Origin: KBS-83 sp051025295
Lineage (GTDB): Bacteria; Acidobacteriota; Terriglobia; Terriglobales; Acidobacteriaceae
Assembly: GCA_051025295.1 (NCBI GenBank)
Contig: JBMGJV010000002.1
Length of the DNA: 64,000 nucleotides
Strand: one strand, 5' to 3'
The notes under the pieces are model-generated. The model saw only the letters and a program-made list of their open reading frames with translations, had not been told where the DNA came from and made no database searches. Made by a program: the position numbers and the translations under genes. How positions within the stretch are numbered: the stretch's first letter is position 1; each line of letters starts with the position of its first letter. Of this stretch, positions 44,040 through 54,307 are shown piece after piece.

Positions 44040-45347
44040 ATGGCGGGCGGGGAACGAAGCCGAATCCTGTTCGCCACCATTGGCTCGCTGGGCGACCTGC
44101 ACCCCTGCCTTGGCCTCGCGCAGGAACTCGAGCAGCGTGGCCACGCCATCACCATCGCTGCCGCCTCGTTCTACCGGAGTCACATCGAGTCGCTTGGCTT
44201 CGGCTTCCGCCTGCTGCGGCCCGACTGGGACCCGACGGACAGCGAGATGATCGCCCGCTGTTCCGATCCGCGCCGCGGCTACGAAATCCTGATGCGCGAG
44301 CTCATCCTGCCGGAGCTCGCCGGTACTGCCGACGACCTGCTTCGCGCGCTCGACGATCAGGACCTGCTGATCTCCGGGGAGCTTGTCTTCGCGACGCCCC
44401 CCGTCGCTGAATCGCTGGGCGTGCCCTGGGTCTCGCTGATCCTCTCGCCCTGCTCGTTCACCTCGGTGTACGACCCGCCTCTCTACGCGAACGCACCAGA
44501 GCTCTACCGCTTCCGCAACGCTGGTCCATTTATCAATCGCGCGTTGCTCAACCTGGGCAGGGCGGCGACACGGCAGTGGTGGCAGCCCGTGCGGGCGCTG
44601 CGGCGCCAGCTTGGCGTGCGCGAACAGTGCGATCCGCTGTTTGTGGACAAGCTCGCTGCGTCGCTCGTGCTCGCGCTTTTCTCGCGGGCGCTCGCGATGC
44701 CGCAGCCAGACTGGCCAGCCGACGTCGTGCAGCCGGGCTTCGTCTTTGCGGAGGCAGCCAATGGCGTGGTGCGCGATCCGCAGATCGCGTCGTTCCTGGC
44801 TGCGGGGGAGGCGCCGCTGCTATTTACGCAAGGCTCAACTGCGGTGCATGACGCTAGAGATTTCTTCAGCGTTGCCGTTGTCGCCGCCCGCGCGCTCGGA
44901 CGCCGCGCTCTGCTCATCGGGCCGAAGACACCGCGCGAAGAACCCGATGTCCTCGCCATTCCGTATGCGTCCTATGCCGAGGTGTTTCCGCACGCCGCGG
45001 TCATCGTTCACCAGGGCGGCTCCGGGACGACGGGCGAAGCGATGCGCGCAGGCAAGTCTCAGCTAATCGTGCCGTACGGATGGGATCAGTTCGACAATGC
45101 CGCGCGAATCGCTCGTCAGGGTGCCGGCCTCTGGCTTGCGCGCAATCGCTTCACAGCGGCGACTGCCGTCACCGCGCTAGCCAAACTGCTCGCCAATCCG
45201 TCCTACGCACAGGCAGCTACATCTATGGCTGAGCGAGTGCGCACCGAGCCTGGCGTTCCCGCCGCGTGTGACGCAATCGAAGCATTGCTCGCGCAAAGGA
45301 AAAGGGGCGAACCCATCGGGCTCGCCCCCTGTGCCGAACGCACGTAA
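44040..45347 (+). CDS. GT1-type glycosyltransferase (UGT/GtfB-like)
   Basis: The 435-residue GT-B enzyme starts at ATG 44040 behind GAGGTGA. The N-terminal acceptor half has ILFATIGSLGDLHPCLGLAQ and AESLGVPWVSLI; the C-terminal donor half carries the nucleotide-sugar signature VIVHQGGSGTTGEAMRAG and IVPYGWDQFDNA. This is the fold of macrolide/rhamnosyl and sterol glucosyltransferases; the acceptor and sugar are unknown. No signal peptide. The last codons contain the rpoD terminator hairpin of the opposite strand. No other secondary-metabolite genes are near. Confidence 0.9.
   Translation: MAGGERSRILFATIGSLGDLHPCLGLAQELEQRGHAITIAAASFYRSHIESLGFGFRLLRPDWDPTDSEMIARCSDPRRGYEILMRELILPELAGTADDLLRALDDQDLLISGELVFATPPVAESLGVPWVSLILSPCSFTSVYDPPLYANAPELYRFRNAGPFINRALLNLGRAATRQWWQPVRALRRQLGVREQCDPLFVDKLAASLVLALFSRALAMPQPDWPADVVQPGFVFAEAANGVVRDPQIASFLAAGEAPLLFTQGSTAVHDARDFFSVAVVAARALGRRALLIGPKTPREEPDVLAIPYASYAEVFPHAAVIVHQGGSGTTGEAMRAGKSQLIVPYGWDQFDNAARIARQGAGLWLARNRFTAATAVTALAKLLANPSYAQAATSMAERVRTEPGVPAACDAIEALLAQRKRGEPIGLAPCAERT
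45295..45328 (-). terminator. rpoD terminator inside the 3' end of the glycosyltransferase gene
   Basis: GGGGCGA (45322-45328 on the minus strand) pairs with TCGCCCC (45304-45310), with an inner CCC/GGG extension. On the minus strand it is followed by TTTTCCTTT. It lies 29-62 bases past the rpoD stop, within the coding end of the convergent gene. Confidence 0.75.
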
Positions 45348-45356
45348 GTGCGCTGA

Positions 45357-47051
<1,695 letters not shown>

Positions 47052-47349
47052 AGCGCGTTCCGTCTCCCGCGTTATCTCGCCGCTGACGCAGCCCTCTGTC
47101 GTAGGCCGCCGCAGTAATGTTTCGATCTCTATGGGTGAAGATGCGCTGTAAAGGCCACTCAGTGGCTGGTGCCCACGGTCGCAAGACCTTAGCGGGCAAA
47201 TCGACGCAGTCTCCTGGACAGAGAGGGTCAGGATATCATGTGGGGCTCGTCACCCTCGGGGTATCCCGCATCCCCTACTCTCCGTTAGATGTGCTTGCCG
47301 GCAATTCGTTTCAGGGTGTTTGCGCCTGACGCAACGACGACAACAGCGG
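47052..47349. other. 298-base gap between dnaG and rpoD
   Basis: I see no gene here. A short plus-strand open frame (47117-47329) has no ribosome site and no protein-like composition. The length suggests that rpoD has its own promoter in this gap, but I cannot point to a convincing -35/-10 pair on the minus strand. Confidence 0.5.
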
Positions 47350-49146
47350 CTACGAACCGGGCGCCAGCGCCACCTGCCGCTCCGCCAGCGAGCGCAGCCG
47401 CATGTCAAGCGCCATCCGCTCCGTAACTAACGCCGTCACGGCCGCCAGGTCGCCCTTTCGCTCCGCATCCGCGATCGCCGCTCGTGCCCTCCGCTGCCGC
47501 CGCTCCAACCAGTGCTGCTCAAGCGTTAAGAGAGCCCCGTCCAACTCCTCCCGGGTCACTGGCTCAGTCTCCCGCATCAGCACTTGGGCCACCAGGGCCC
47601 GTGCTTCGGGCGCCTCAAGCGCGTCCAGCGGCGCTCCCCCGGTGCGTTGGCGCAGCAGTTCAAGCGTCGACCGCACCCCGAGCCCCTCAAAGTGCTCCGG
47701 CTCGGCCGTCAGCGCCTCGGCAGCGTGGCGGAAGGTCGCGCCGTCCACCGGCCCCGTGAGCGCTCGCACCAGCAGCCGCTCGCACTCGGACAGTCCGGAC
47801 GCGGACGCCGGCACCGCGACCTGCTGCGCGCGCTTTGACGCAGCCTGTTTCAGCTCCTGTCGCAGCAGGGCCGAGTCGATGCCCAGCTTCTGCGCTGCAT
47901 CCTGAGCGAACTCATCCCGGGCAATCGCATGGGGCAGCCGCCGGATGTGCGGCAGCAGGTAGTTCACCGCCTCCACCTTGCCCTGCGCCGTCCGCACCGG
48001 ATAGAGCTTGCGCGCCCGTTCAATCAGGTAATCGGTATGCCGCAGTGCGCCCTTCAGCGCCTCCGCGTAGGCCTGCACCCCGCGCTCGCGCACAAAGCGA
48101 TCCGGATCGAGACCGCCTTCGAGCGTCACCACCCGGACCTCGAAGCCCTCTTCCGTCAGAAGTGCAATCGACTTCTCCGCTGCGTTGGCGCCTGCCGTGT
48201 CCGGGTCGAAGTTCACCACCAGCCGCGTCGTGTACCGCCGCAGCAGACGCGCCTGGTGCTCGGTGAAGGCCGTGCCGCTGGTCGCAATCACCGGGGTTAC
48301 CCCTGCCGCAAAGACCGAGATGCAGTCCATCTGGCCTTCCACCAGCAGGGCGAAGTTCTGCTGCCGGATGGTCTGCCGAGCCTTGTCCAGGTTGAACAGC
48401 ACCTGGCCCTTTGAATAGAGCGGCGTCTCCGGCGAATTCAGGTACTTGGGGCCGCTCTTCTCGTCCGAATCGAGCGAGCGCGCCGTGAAGGCGATCACCC
48501 GGCCCTGCTCATTGCAGATAGGAAAGGTGATGCGCTTGCGGAAGCGGTCATAGGCGCGGCCGCCGCCCGTCTCGCCCTCCTGCTCCTTGTAGCTGAACAG
48601 GCCCGAGACCCTCAGCGCCTCAACCGGCCCTGCGCTGCTCAGCCGGTCGCGCAGTCCGTTCCAGCCCTCGGGCGCATAGCCGATGCGAAACTTCGCGATC
48701 GTCTCTGGCTTCAGGCCGCGACCAGTCAGATATTCGCGTGCCCTCGCTCCCTCTGGCGCCTTCAGTTGGCCTTCAAACCACGCCGTTGCCTGCTCGTGCA
48801 GCTCCAGCAACTGCCCGCGCAGCCTGCTCTCGGCGGCCTCTTCCGGGGAATGAAACTCTCGCTTCGGCAGCGGAATGCCGCACTTCTGCGCCACCAGCTT
48901 CACCGCCTCCGGAAAGCTCAGCTTGTCGATCTCCTGGACAAACTTGAAGACGTCGCCCGATACCCCGCAGCCGAAGCAGTGATAGAACTGCCCGCCCACA
49001 TGTACCGAGAACGATGGCGACTTCTCGCCATGAAACGGGCAGAGCCCGGAGTAATTCTGGGCGCCAGACTTCTTCAGCGTGATGTACTCGCCGATCACGC
49101 GAACGATGTCCGCCTGCTGTTTGACTGTCTGGCTGAAGTCCGACAT
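47350..49146 (-). CDS. dnaG: DNA primase
   Basis: The 598-residue enzyme makes RNA primers at the replication fork. It has the N-terminal CHC2 zinc finger (CPFHGEKSPSFSVH, then FYHCFGCGVSGD), the TOPRIM core (LLVEGQMDCISVFAAG and VNFDPDTAGANAAEKS) and a C-terminal helical, helicase-binding-like region. The ATG at 49146 begins MSDFSQTVKQQADIVRVIG, the usual DnaG N-terminus; a GTG at 49182 would add 12 residues, and neither has a clear ribosome site. It lies upstream of rpoD on the same strand. Confidence 0.96.
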   Translation of the reverse strand: MSDFSQTVKQQADIVRVIGEYITLKKSGAQNYSGLCPFHGEKSPSFSVHVGGQFYHCFGCGVSGDVFKFVQEIDKLSFPEAVKLVAQKCGIPLPKREFHSPEEAAESRLRGQLLELHEQATAWFEGQLKAPEGARAREYLTGRGLKPETIAKFRIGYAPEGWNGLRDRLSSAGPVEALRVSGLFSYKEQEGETGGGRAYDRFRKRITFPICNEQGRVIAFTARSLDSDEKSGPKYLNSPETPLYSKGQVLFNLDKARQTIRQQNFALLVEGQMDCISVFAAGVTPVIATSGTAFTEHQARLLRRYTTRLVVNFDPDTAGANAAEKSIALLTEEGFEVRVVTLEGGLDPDRFVRERGVQAYAEALKGALRHTDYLIERARKLYPVRTAQGKVEAVNYLLPHIRRLPHAIARDEFAQDAAQKLGIDSALLRQELKQAASKRAQQVAVPASASGLSECERLLVRALTGPVDGATFRHAAEALTAEPEHFEGLGVRSTLELLRQRTGGAPLDALEAPEARALVAQVLMRETEPVTREELDGALLTLEQHWLERRQRRARAAIADAERKGDLAAVTALVTERMALDMRLRSLAERQVALAPGS

Positions 49147-49392
49147 GGGGTGTGCAGGTCCATTCTCGCCTGTCGCACGCACAGGTCAACCTGTCGTCGG
49201 TCACGTCAGGTGTGGAAAGACGGTCCGAACGTCACACTATGTGAACTCAATGGGAGCCGAAGAGGCCGCGTTTCGCGTCTCGGCGTCCGACAGGGCCTGG
49301 CCGGCAGAGCCGTGTCGCCGGTCGGGTAGAGATCTGGCTCTGGGACGTGAAACGCGCCATGCCGCAGACCGGATCAATGGCTCTGCGAGATG

Positions 49393-49426
49393 GCGTTGGC
49401 CGGCCGCTTCAGCGCCCGGCCAACGC
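49393..49426 (-). terminator. Strong hairpin after the VWA gene
   Basis: GCGTTGGCCGG (49393-49403) pairs perfectly with CCGGCCAACGC (49416-49426) around a 12-base loop, 8 bases past the VWA stop. No T tract follows on either strand, so it may be an RNA-stabilising or rho-aided end. The rest of the 287-base gap up to dnaG shows nothing. Confidence 0.5.
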
Positions 49427-49433
49427 TAAGTCC

Positions 49434-50408
49434 TTACCTGCCGCCGCCCACAAAGATCTGCTCCGCCGCCTGTGTCCGCGTGTTCGGTGCCGAGACCTGC
49501 ACCCGCAGGTTCACCACGTTCTTCGCATTCGGGGGCGGCGTCACCCGCAGCTCGTACTGGTTCGCCAGCTTGCGGTTGATCTCCTGGAGATACGGCGTGA
49601 AGTTCACCGGGTTTGAGAAGCCCTGATAGAAGAACTCGCCGCCGATCGCCTGCGACAACTGCGTCAGGTAGTTCTGCCCGCTGTCCACGCCAGCCGCGGT
49701 CCGGTCGGCGAAGCCCGCATCGCGGTAGTAGATCGAGTACACCACCACCTCGTTGCGCACCAGGTCGCGGATCGTGTTGTTGATGTACGGGCTGTTCGGG
49801 TCATAGCGCAGGCCAGCGTAGCGATCCACTCCGTCGGTGATCATGACCACCTCGCGCCGCACGTCAGGGCTGTGCTCCGGCCAGCGCTTCAGCAGGTCGC
49901 TCAGCGCGAAGTAGGGGCTGCTGCTGGCGCCCGGCACCGCGCTCGTCATGCGCAGCGAGCCGGCTACCTTGGCGTGGTCGGTGGAGAGCGGAGCCGCGAA
50001 CTGCGCTGTGCCGTTGCGCATGTAGGCCACGCCGACCTCGGTCGTGGGCGGCTGCTGGTTGATAAAGTCCGCCAGCTCTTTCTGGTGCAGGCTCAGGCTC
50101 GTGCGTGCGCTGTCATCGATCAGCACGACAAGCTGCAGATCCGGCCGCGTGCCCTGCCCGGTGTAGTGACGCCACTCCGTGACCGGCGCGTCCTTGCCCA
50201 GCACCTTTGCGTGCACCGCGCTCTGCGGCACCGCCTGCATCGCCTCGCCGCCCTTCTTTGGGACAACGGTCACCACGGTGCCTGCACCGGCACCTTCCGC
50301 TGATCCCGTACCCGGGCCTTCGCTCTGGGCAGAGAGCGCTGGTGACGCCGCGAACGCGACGCCCAACGAAAGAGACAGCAATGAAGTAAGTGTCCAACGG
50401 TGTTTCAT
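49434..50408 (-). CDS. Secreted VWA-domain protein (Acidobacterial VWFA-related)
   Basis: The 324-residue protein has a signal peptide ending ASPALSAQ, a low-complexity Gly/Ala linker, then a von Willebrand A domain. The first MIDAS strand is degenerate: LQLVVLIDDSARTSLSLHQK in place of DxSxS. Later motifs are VGVAYMRNGTAQFAAPL and REVVMITDGVDRYAG (the metal-binding Asp). The C-terminus forms a beta domain (YELRVTPPPNAKNVVNLRVQ). It matches the VWFA-related domain abundant in Acidobacteria secreted proteins; function unknown. AGAGGAA precedes the ATG. It is divergent from the fluoride riboswitch-crcB unit. Confidence 0.88.
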   Translation of the reverse strand: MKHRWTLTSLLSLSLGVAFAASPALSAQSEGPGTGSAEGAGAGTVVTVVPKKGGEAMQAVPQSAVHAKVLGKDAPVTEWRHYTGQGTRPDLQLVVLIDDSARTSLSLHQKELADFINQQPPTTEVGVAYMRNGTAQFAAPLSTDHAKVAGSLRMTSAVPGASSSPYFALSDLLKRWPEHSPDVRREVVMITDGVDRYAGLRYDPNSPYINNTIRDLVRNEVVVYSIYYRDAGFADRTAAGVDSGQNYLTQLSQAIGGEFFYQGFSNPVNFTPYLQEINRKLANQYELRVTPPPNAKNVVNLRVQVSAPNTRTQAAEQIFVGGGR

Positions 50409-50502
50409 ATCGTGAGTTCCTCTGTCTTCCTACTAAACAAGATGAAGCTCCACCCCGGTTCGGCGCGGGTGTTTTTCACCCTTTGTTACTCTGAACCCCA
50501 GT

Positions 50503-50567
50503 CGGGGAATGGAGTCTCCCCGCGCGGGCAATCGCGGAAACCGCCACACTGGCTGATGACTCCTGCC
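50503..50567 (+). promoter_or_regulatory. Fluoride riboswitch (crcB motif)
   Basis: The element shows the conserved layout of the fluoride aptamer. GGGGA (50504-50508) pairs with TCCCC (50517-50521), and the loop between carries GGAGT (50511-50515), which pairs with ACTCC (50559-50563) to form the outer stem/pseudoknot. AAACCGCC (50538-50545) is followed by a GCC/GGC hairpin and the signature GGCTGATGACTCCTGCC. An extra CGCG/CGCG hairpin is inserted between the two halves. It lies 58 bases upstream of crcB, a fluoride exporter, as expected from the known family. Confidence 0.9.
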
Positions 50568-50596
50568 CATACCAGCCGCACCGCGCGCCCACGGCC

Positions 50597-50620
50597 GCCT
50601 GCGGTCGAACGACCGGAGGC
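50597..50620 (+). promoter_or_regulatory. Hairpin that masks the crcB ribosome site (expression platform)
   Basis: CGGTCG (50602-50607) pairs with CGACCG (50610-50615), extended by GCCT (50597-50600) with AGGC (50617-50620) across a G-G mismatch. The stem covers the Shine-Dalgarno GGAGG (50615-50619) that precedes the GTG at 50625. No T tract follows. This suggests control of translation rather than termination, with fluoride binding upstream favouring an open ribosome site. Confidence 0.55.
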
Positions 50621-50624
50621 AGGA

Positions 50625-51050
50625 GTGGTCCTTTACCTGTTAGTTGCCCTGGGCAGCGCCATCGGCGGATGCCTGCGCTATGGCATCACCCGCGCCCTGC
50701 TCAACGTCAGCCCCGGCACCACTCGCGCCACCCTGCTGATCAACGTGCTCGGCTCCTTTGCCATCGGCTACCTCGGCAATCTCACGGTCTCCGGCAGCCG
50801 CTTCCAGAGCTCTGAGGCGGTCCGCATCTTCCTGATGGTCGGTATCTGCGGCGGCTTCACCACGTTTTCGTCCTTCAGCCTGCAGAACTTCTACCTGCTG
50901 CGCTCGGGCCTTTGGGGGCGCGCGCTGCTGAATGCCGGGCTCTCCGTCCTGCTCTGCCTGGGGGCTGTCGGAGTGGGATATCTCCTGGCCCAGCGCACCA
51001 CCCACCAGCTCGCCATTACGCAGACCAGCACGGAAAAGACCGCGGGCTGA
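50625..51050 (+). CDS. crcB: Fluoride ion channel/exporter
   Basis: The 141-residue four-helix membrane protein forms dual-topology dimers (Fluc) that expel fluoride. Family motifs are GSAIGGCLRYGIT, LLINVLGSFAIGYLGN (the conserved pore Asn) and GICGGFTTFSSFSLQNFYLL. The chosen start is GTG 50625, six bases after GGAGG; longer open frames upstream run through the riboswitch and cannot be real. The fluoride riboswitch 5' of it confirms the function. The C-terminal tail after LLAQRTTHQ is short and polar. Confidence 0.96.
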   Translation: MVLYLLVALGSAIGGCLRYGITRALLNVSPGTTRATLLINVLGSFAIGYLGNLTVSGSRFQSSEAVRIFLMVGICGGFTTFSSFSLQNFYLLRSGLWGRALLNAGLSVLLCLGAVGVGYLLAQRTTHQLAITQTSTEKTAG

Positions 51051-51187
51051 CACTCGCCACTCACCCGCCGTCCCGGGGCGCTGGCCGCGGGTGAGAGTTC
51101 CTGCTCTGTGTTGCTCACCGGGCCCTCCACCTCGCTTTGATATTCTTGCGGCGAAACAGTCGATACGAACAGGACATCGAAGCACGC

Positions 51188-52627
51188 ATGGCGACCTCCG
51201 CACCTCCTGCCCTCGAGCGCCCTCTCTGCGTGGACCTCGATGGCACCCTGGTCAAATCGGACACCCTGGTCGACTCGCTGCTGCTGCTCGTTCGCACGGA
51301 GCCGCTGAACGCGCTACAGAGCCCGCTCTGGGCGCTACGCGGCAAGGCCCATCTCAAGCGCGAGGTCACCAGCCGTGTCTCGCTCAACGTCGAGCACCTG
51401 CCCTACAACCGCTCGCTGCTTGAATATCTGATGGCGCAGCGTGGCCAGGGCCGCAAGCTCTATCTCGCCACTGGCGCCGACTCCGCGCTCGCTCATCGTG
51501 TCGCTGACCATCTCGGCATCTTCGAGGGCGTGCTCGCCTCCGACGGCAGCACCAACCTCACCGGGTCCAACAAGCTGGCCGGCTTCCGCGAGCGCTTCGC
51601 CGGCCCCTTCGACTACATCGGCAACGCGCATCCCGATCTGCCACTGCTCGCCGCGGCGGAGACCCCGATGTTGGCCAACCCCGACCTCCGGCTGCGCGTG
51701 GCCCTGCGCTCGAGCGGCGTCAAGGCCGAGCGCACGTTTACCGACCGGGCCTCCACCGCGCGCGTCCTGACCAAGACCATCCGCGTGCATCAGTGGGCGA
51801 AGAACGCGCTGATCTTCCTGCCCGTGCTGCTCGCGCACCGGCTCGGTATGCGCCCCGTGCTGGCGGCCGTGTTCGCCTTCCTCTGCTTCTCGCTCTGCGC
51901 CTCGGCCACCTACATCGTCAACGACCTGCTCGACATCGAGGCCGATCGCCAGCACCCGCGCAAGCGCCTGCGCCCATTCGCCTCGGGCAATCTTTCGGTG
52001 GCGACAGGTGTCGCGATCTCGGCCGTGTTCCTGCTCGCCTCATTCACCGCCGCCGTCCTGCTGCTGCCATATGCGTTCCTTGGCTGGCTTTCGCTCTACC
52101 TGGTGACGACGCTTGCGTACTCGCTTGCGCTCAAGCGCATCGTCATCCTCGACGTGGTCGTCCTGTCGACGCTCTACACCCTGCGCATGCTCGCCGGCGC
52201 CGCCGCCACGACAACGCACATCTCCCCCTGGCTGGCCGCGTTTTCGATCTTCATCTTCCTGTCGCTCGCCATGGTCAAGCGCTTCAGCGAACTGCAGAAC
52301 GTGCGCGATGCCGGCTCGCAGATCACCAACGGCCGCGGCTACCTGCTGAACGACATCGAGCAGGTCCGCTCCTTCGGCACCTCGAGCGCCTTCGCCTCCG
52401 TCGTTGTCTTCGCGGTCTACATCGGCCAGCCCGACGTCTTCGGGCTCTACCCGCACCACCAGCGCCTGTGGCTGATGCCGCCGCTCATGATCCTCTGGCT
52501 GTGCCGTGTGTGGCTGCTGGCCTCGCGCGGCGAACTCGATGAGGATCCGGTCGTCTTCGCCCTGACCGACCGCATGAGCCTACTGATGGGCCTCGGCGCT
52601 GTGCTGATCGCGCTCGCCTCTTTGTAG
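51188..52627 (+). CDS. HAD-phosphatase/UbiA-prenyltransferase fusion (DPPR synthase-like)
   Basis: The 479-residue protein (ATG 51188) joins two domains. Residues 1-195 are a HAD phosphatase: catalytic Asp16/Asp18 in CVDLDGTLVKSD, then LATGADSALAHRVADH and DYIGNAHPDLPLL. Residues 205-479 are a membrane UbiA transferase: HQWAKNALIFLPVLLAH, Asp-rich NDLLDIEADRQHPRKR and MVKRFSELQNVRD. HQWxKN and the second motif are those of decaprenyl-phosphate phosphoribosyltransferase (DPPR synthase), which moves ribose-5-phosphate from PRPP to a polyprenyl phosphate. The HAD part could then remove the 5'-phosphate. DprE1/E2-like genes downstream support this. Such fusions are known elsewhere; activity here is inferred. 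Confidence 0.87.
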   Translation: MATSAPPALERPLCVDLDGTLVKSDTLVDSLLLLVRTEPLNALQSPLWALRGKAHLKREVTSRVSLNVEHLPYNRSLLEYLMAQRGQGRKLYLATGADSALAHRVADHLGIFEGVLASDGSTNLTGSNKLAGFRERFAGPFDYIGNAHPDLPLLAAAETPMLANPDLRLRVALRSSGVKAERTFTDRASTARVLTKTIRVHQWAKNALIFLPVLLAHRLGMRPVLAAVFAFLCFSLCASATYIVNDLLDIEADRQHPRKRLRPFASGNLSVATGVAISAVFLLASFTAAVLLLPYAFLGWLSLYLVTTLAYSLALKRIVILDVVVLSTLYTLRMLAGAAATTTHISPWLAAFSIFIFLSLAMVKRFSELQNVRDAGSQITNGRGYLLNDIEQVRSFGTSSAFASVVVFAVYIGQPDVFGLYPHHQRLWLMPPLMILWLCRVWLLASRGELDEDPVVFALTDRMSLLMGLGAVLIALASL

Positions 52628-52756
52628 CGCGCGTCCTGATCCCTCTTCGTGAAAATGTTCCCTCTCGTGCGTCGAATCGCCGGGACCGGTGTCTAAGGGC
52701 ACAGGCTTCCGTCCACTCTTACGTTTGCCGTCTCTGCCGAAGGAGATCTCCGTCGC

Positions 52757-54211
52757 ATGCGCACTGCTCTCTCTGTCCCGACTCTCGTTCTCCTGCTCGC
52801 AACGTCTGCCCTGCACGCTCAGCAGGCCGCGCCGGTCTCGCTCACGATCTACAACCAGAACTTCGCCCTCGCGCGCACCACGGTTGACCTCGCTCTCAAG
52901 CCGGGCACCACGGAGGTCACGACGACCGAAGTCACCAGCCAGCTCGAGCCTGACTCGGTCGTGCTGCGCGACCCTGCCGGCAAACACAGCTTTTCCGTGG
53001 TCGAGCAGAACTACGACGCCGGCATCGTCAATCAGGATTGGCTGCTCCAGAAGTACGAAGGCAAGACGATCGACTTCGAACTGGGCAGCTATCAGGACGA
53101 GAAAACTCACCAGCAGATTCCAGTGATCAAACCGGGACGCATCCTGCGCGCGTCTCCCCCGCTGGTCGAAGTGGACGGACGCATGCAGTTCCAGCTTCCC
53201 GGGACACCGCTCTTCCCCGCGACCACCGACGGCCTGCTGCTGAAGCCCACGCTGCGCTGGCAGATCGCGAGCGAGCAGCCCGCCTCCTTTCCCGCGGAGC
53301 TCAGCTACATCACGCGCGGCTTCACCTGGTCGGCGACCTACAACCTCCTCGTAGGCAAGGGCAACGGCGGCAGCGCCACCGAGTCGATGGACCTGGTTGG
53401 CTGGGTCACGATGAACAACGAATCCGGCGTGGACTTTCCGCAGGCCGCCATCAAGCTGATCGCTGGCAACGTCGCACGAATCCAGCCGGCGGTCATGGCT
53501 GGCGCTGCCGTGAATGGAAAGGTCTACGAGCAGATGCAGACTGTGACCCAGGAGAACTTCGACGACTTCCACCTCTACGACCTGAACCGGATCACGTCCC
53601 TGCGCAGCGGCGAGACCAAGCAGATCGAGTTCCTGGCAGGCAGCTCCATACCGATCACGCGCAGTTACGAGTACGAGCCTGCCCCCGGCTTCGCGCCCAT
53701 CGAGGGTGGCGGAGTCGCCAGCCTCGATCGCAACTTCAATCCCGCAAACGGCCCCGGACGCGTCACCATCGTGAACGAGTTCACCAACTCCGCGGCCAAT
53801 CACCTCGGCGTGCCCATGCCGGCTGGCAGGCTGCGCCTCTACCGCCGCGACTCGCATGGAGCCGTCCAGTTGGCTGGCGAAGCCGAAATCCCCCACACAC
53901 CGCGCAACGAGACGGTTCGCTTCGTCACCGGGGACGCCTTCGACATCAAGGGCAAGCGTACCCAGACCGACTTCCACGTCGACTCCACGCACCGCTTCAT
54001 CGATGAGAGCTTCTCGATCGAGATGAAGAACCAGAAGGACCAGCCCGTCACCGTGCACGTCATCGAGCACCTCAACCGCGCGGCCAACTGGAAGATCATC
54101 GACCGCTCGAAGGAGTACCAGAAGCGCGATGCGTGGACGGTCGATTTCCCCATCACCATCCAACCCGAATCGACCGGCAGCGTGGCCTATACCGTCCACT
54201 ACACCTGGTAG
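52757..54211 (+). CDS. Secreted DUF4139-domain protein
   Basis: The 484-residue protein has AAGGAGA upstream and a signal peptide ending SALHAQ. Its core fits DUF4139: VSLTIYNQNFALARTTVDLA, then FTWSATYNLLVGKGNG, ESMDLVGWVTMNNESGVDFP and ANHLGVPMPAGRLRLYRRDS, ending WTVDFPITIQPESTGSVAYT. Members are beta-rich secreted or envelope proteins of unknown function. It sits between the HAD-UbiA gene and dprE1-like gene with gaps of about 130 and 95 bases, so it may be co-transcribed without sharing the pathway. No membrane helix after the signal. Confidence 0.85.
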   Translation: MRTALSVPTLVLLLATSALHAQQAAPVSLTIYNQNFALARTTVDLALKPGTTEVTTTEVTSQLEPDSVVLRDPAGKHSFSVVEQNYDAGIVNQDWLLQKYEGKTIDFELGSYQDEKTHQQIPVIKPGRILRASPPLVEVDGRMQFQLPGTPLFPATTDGLLLKPTLRWQIASEQPASFPAELSYITRGFTWSATYNLLVGKGNGGSATESMDLVGWVTMNNESGVDFPQAAIKLIAGNVARIQPAVMAGAAVNGKVYEQMQTVTQENFDDFHLYDLNRITSLRSGETKQIEFLAGSSIPITRSYEYEPAPGFAPIEGGGVASLDRNFNPANGPGRVTIVNEFTNSAANHLGVPMPAGRLRLYRRDSHGAVQLAGEAEIPHTPRNETVRFVTGDAFDIKGKRTQTDFHVDSTHRFIDESFSIEMKNQKDQPVTVHVIEHLNRAANWKIIDRSKEYQKRDAWTVDFPITIQPESTGSVAYTVHYTW

Positions 54212-54307
54212 ACGCCTAAGGAGCCGACTTACCCGCTCATTCAGGGGCCCGGGGGGAACTCCTTGGTCATCAGGCTGGCCGTTGCCCCTGATACCCTAAG
54301 ACCATTC

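Noticed and set aside
54241..54291. 8-bp inverted repeat with 35-base loop before the dprE1-like gene
   Set aside because: TCAGGGGC/GCCCCTGA is exact, but there is no T tract and the loop is long. It could be a chance pairing; not called as a terminator or riboswitch.
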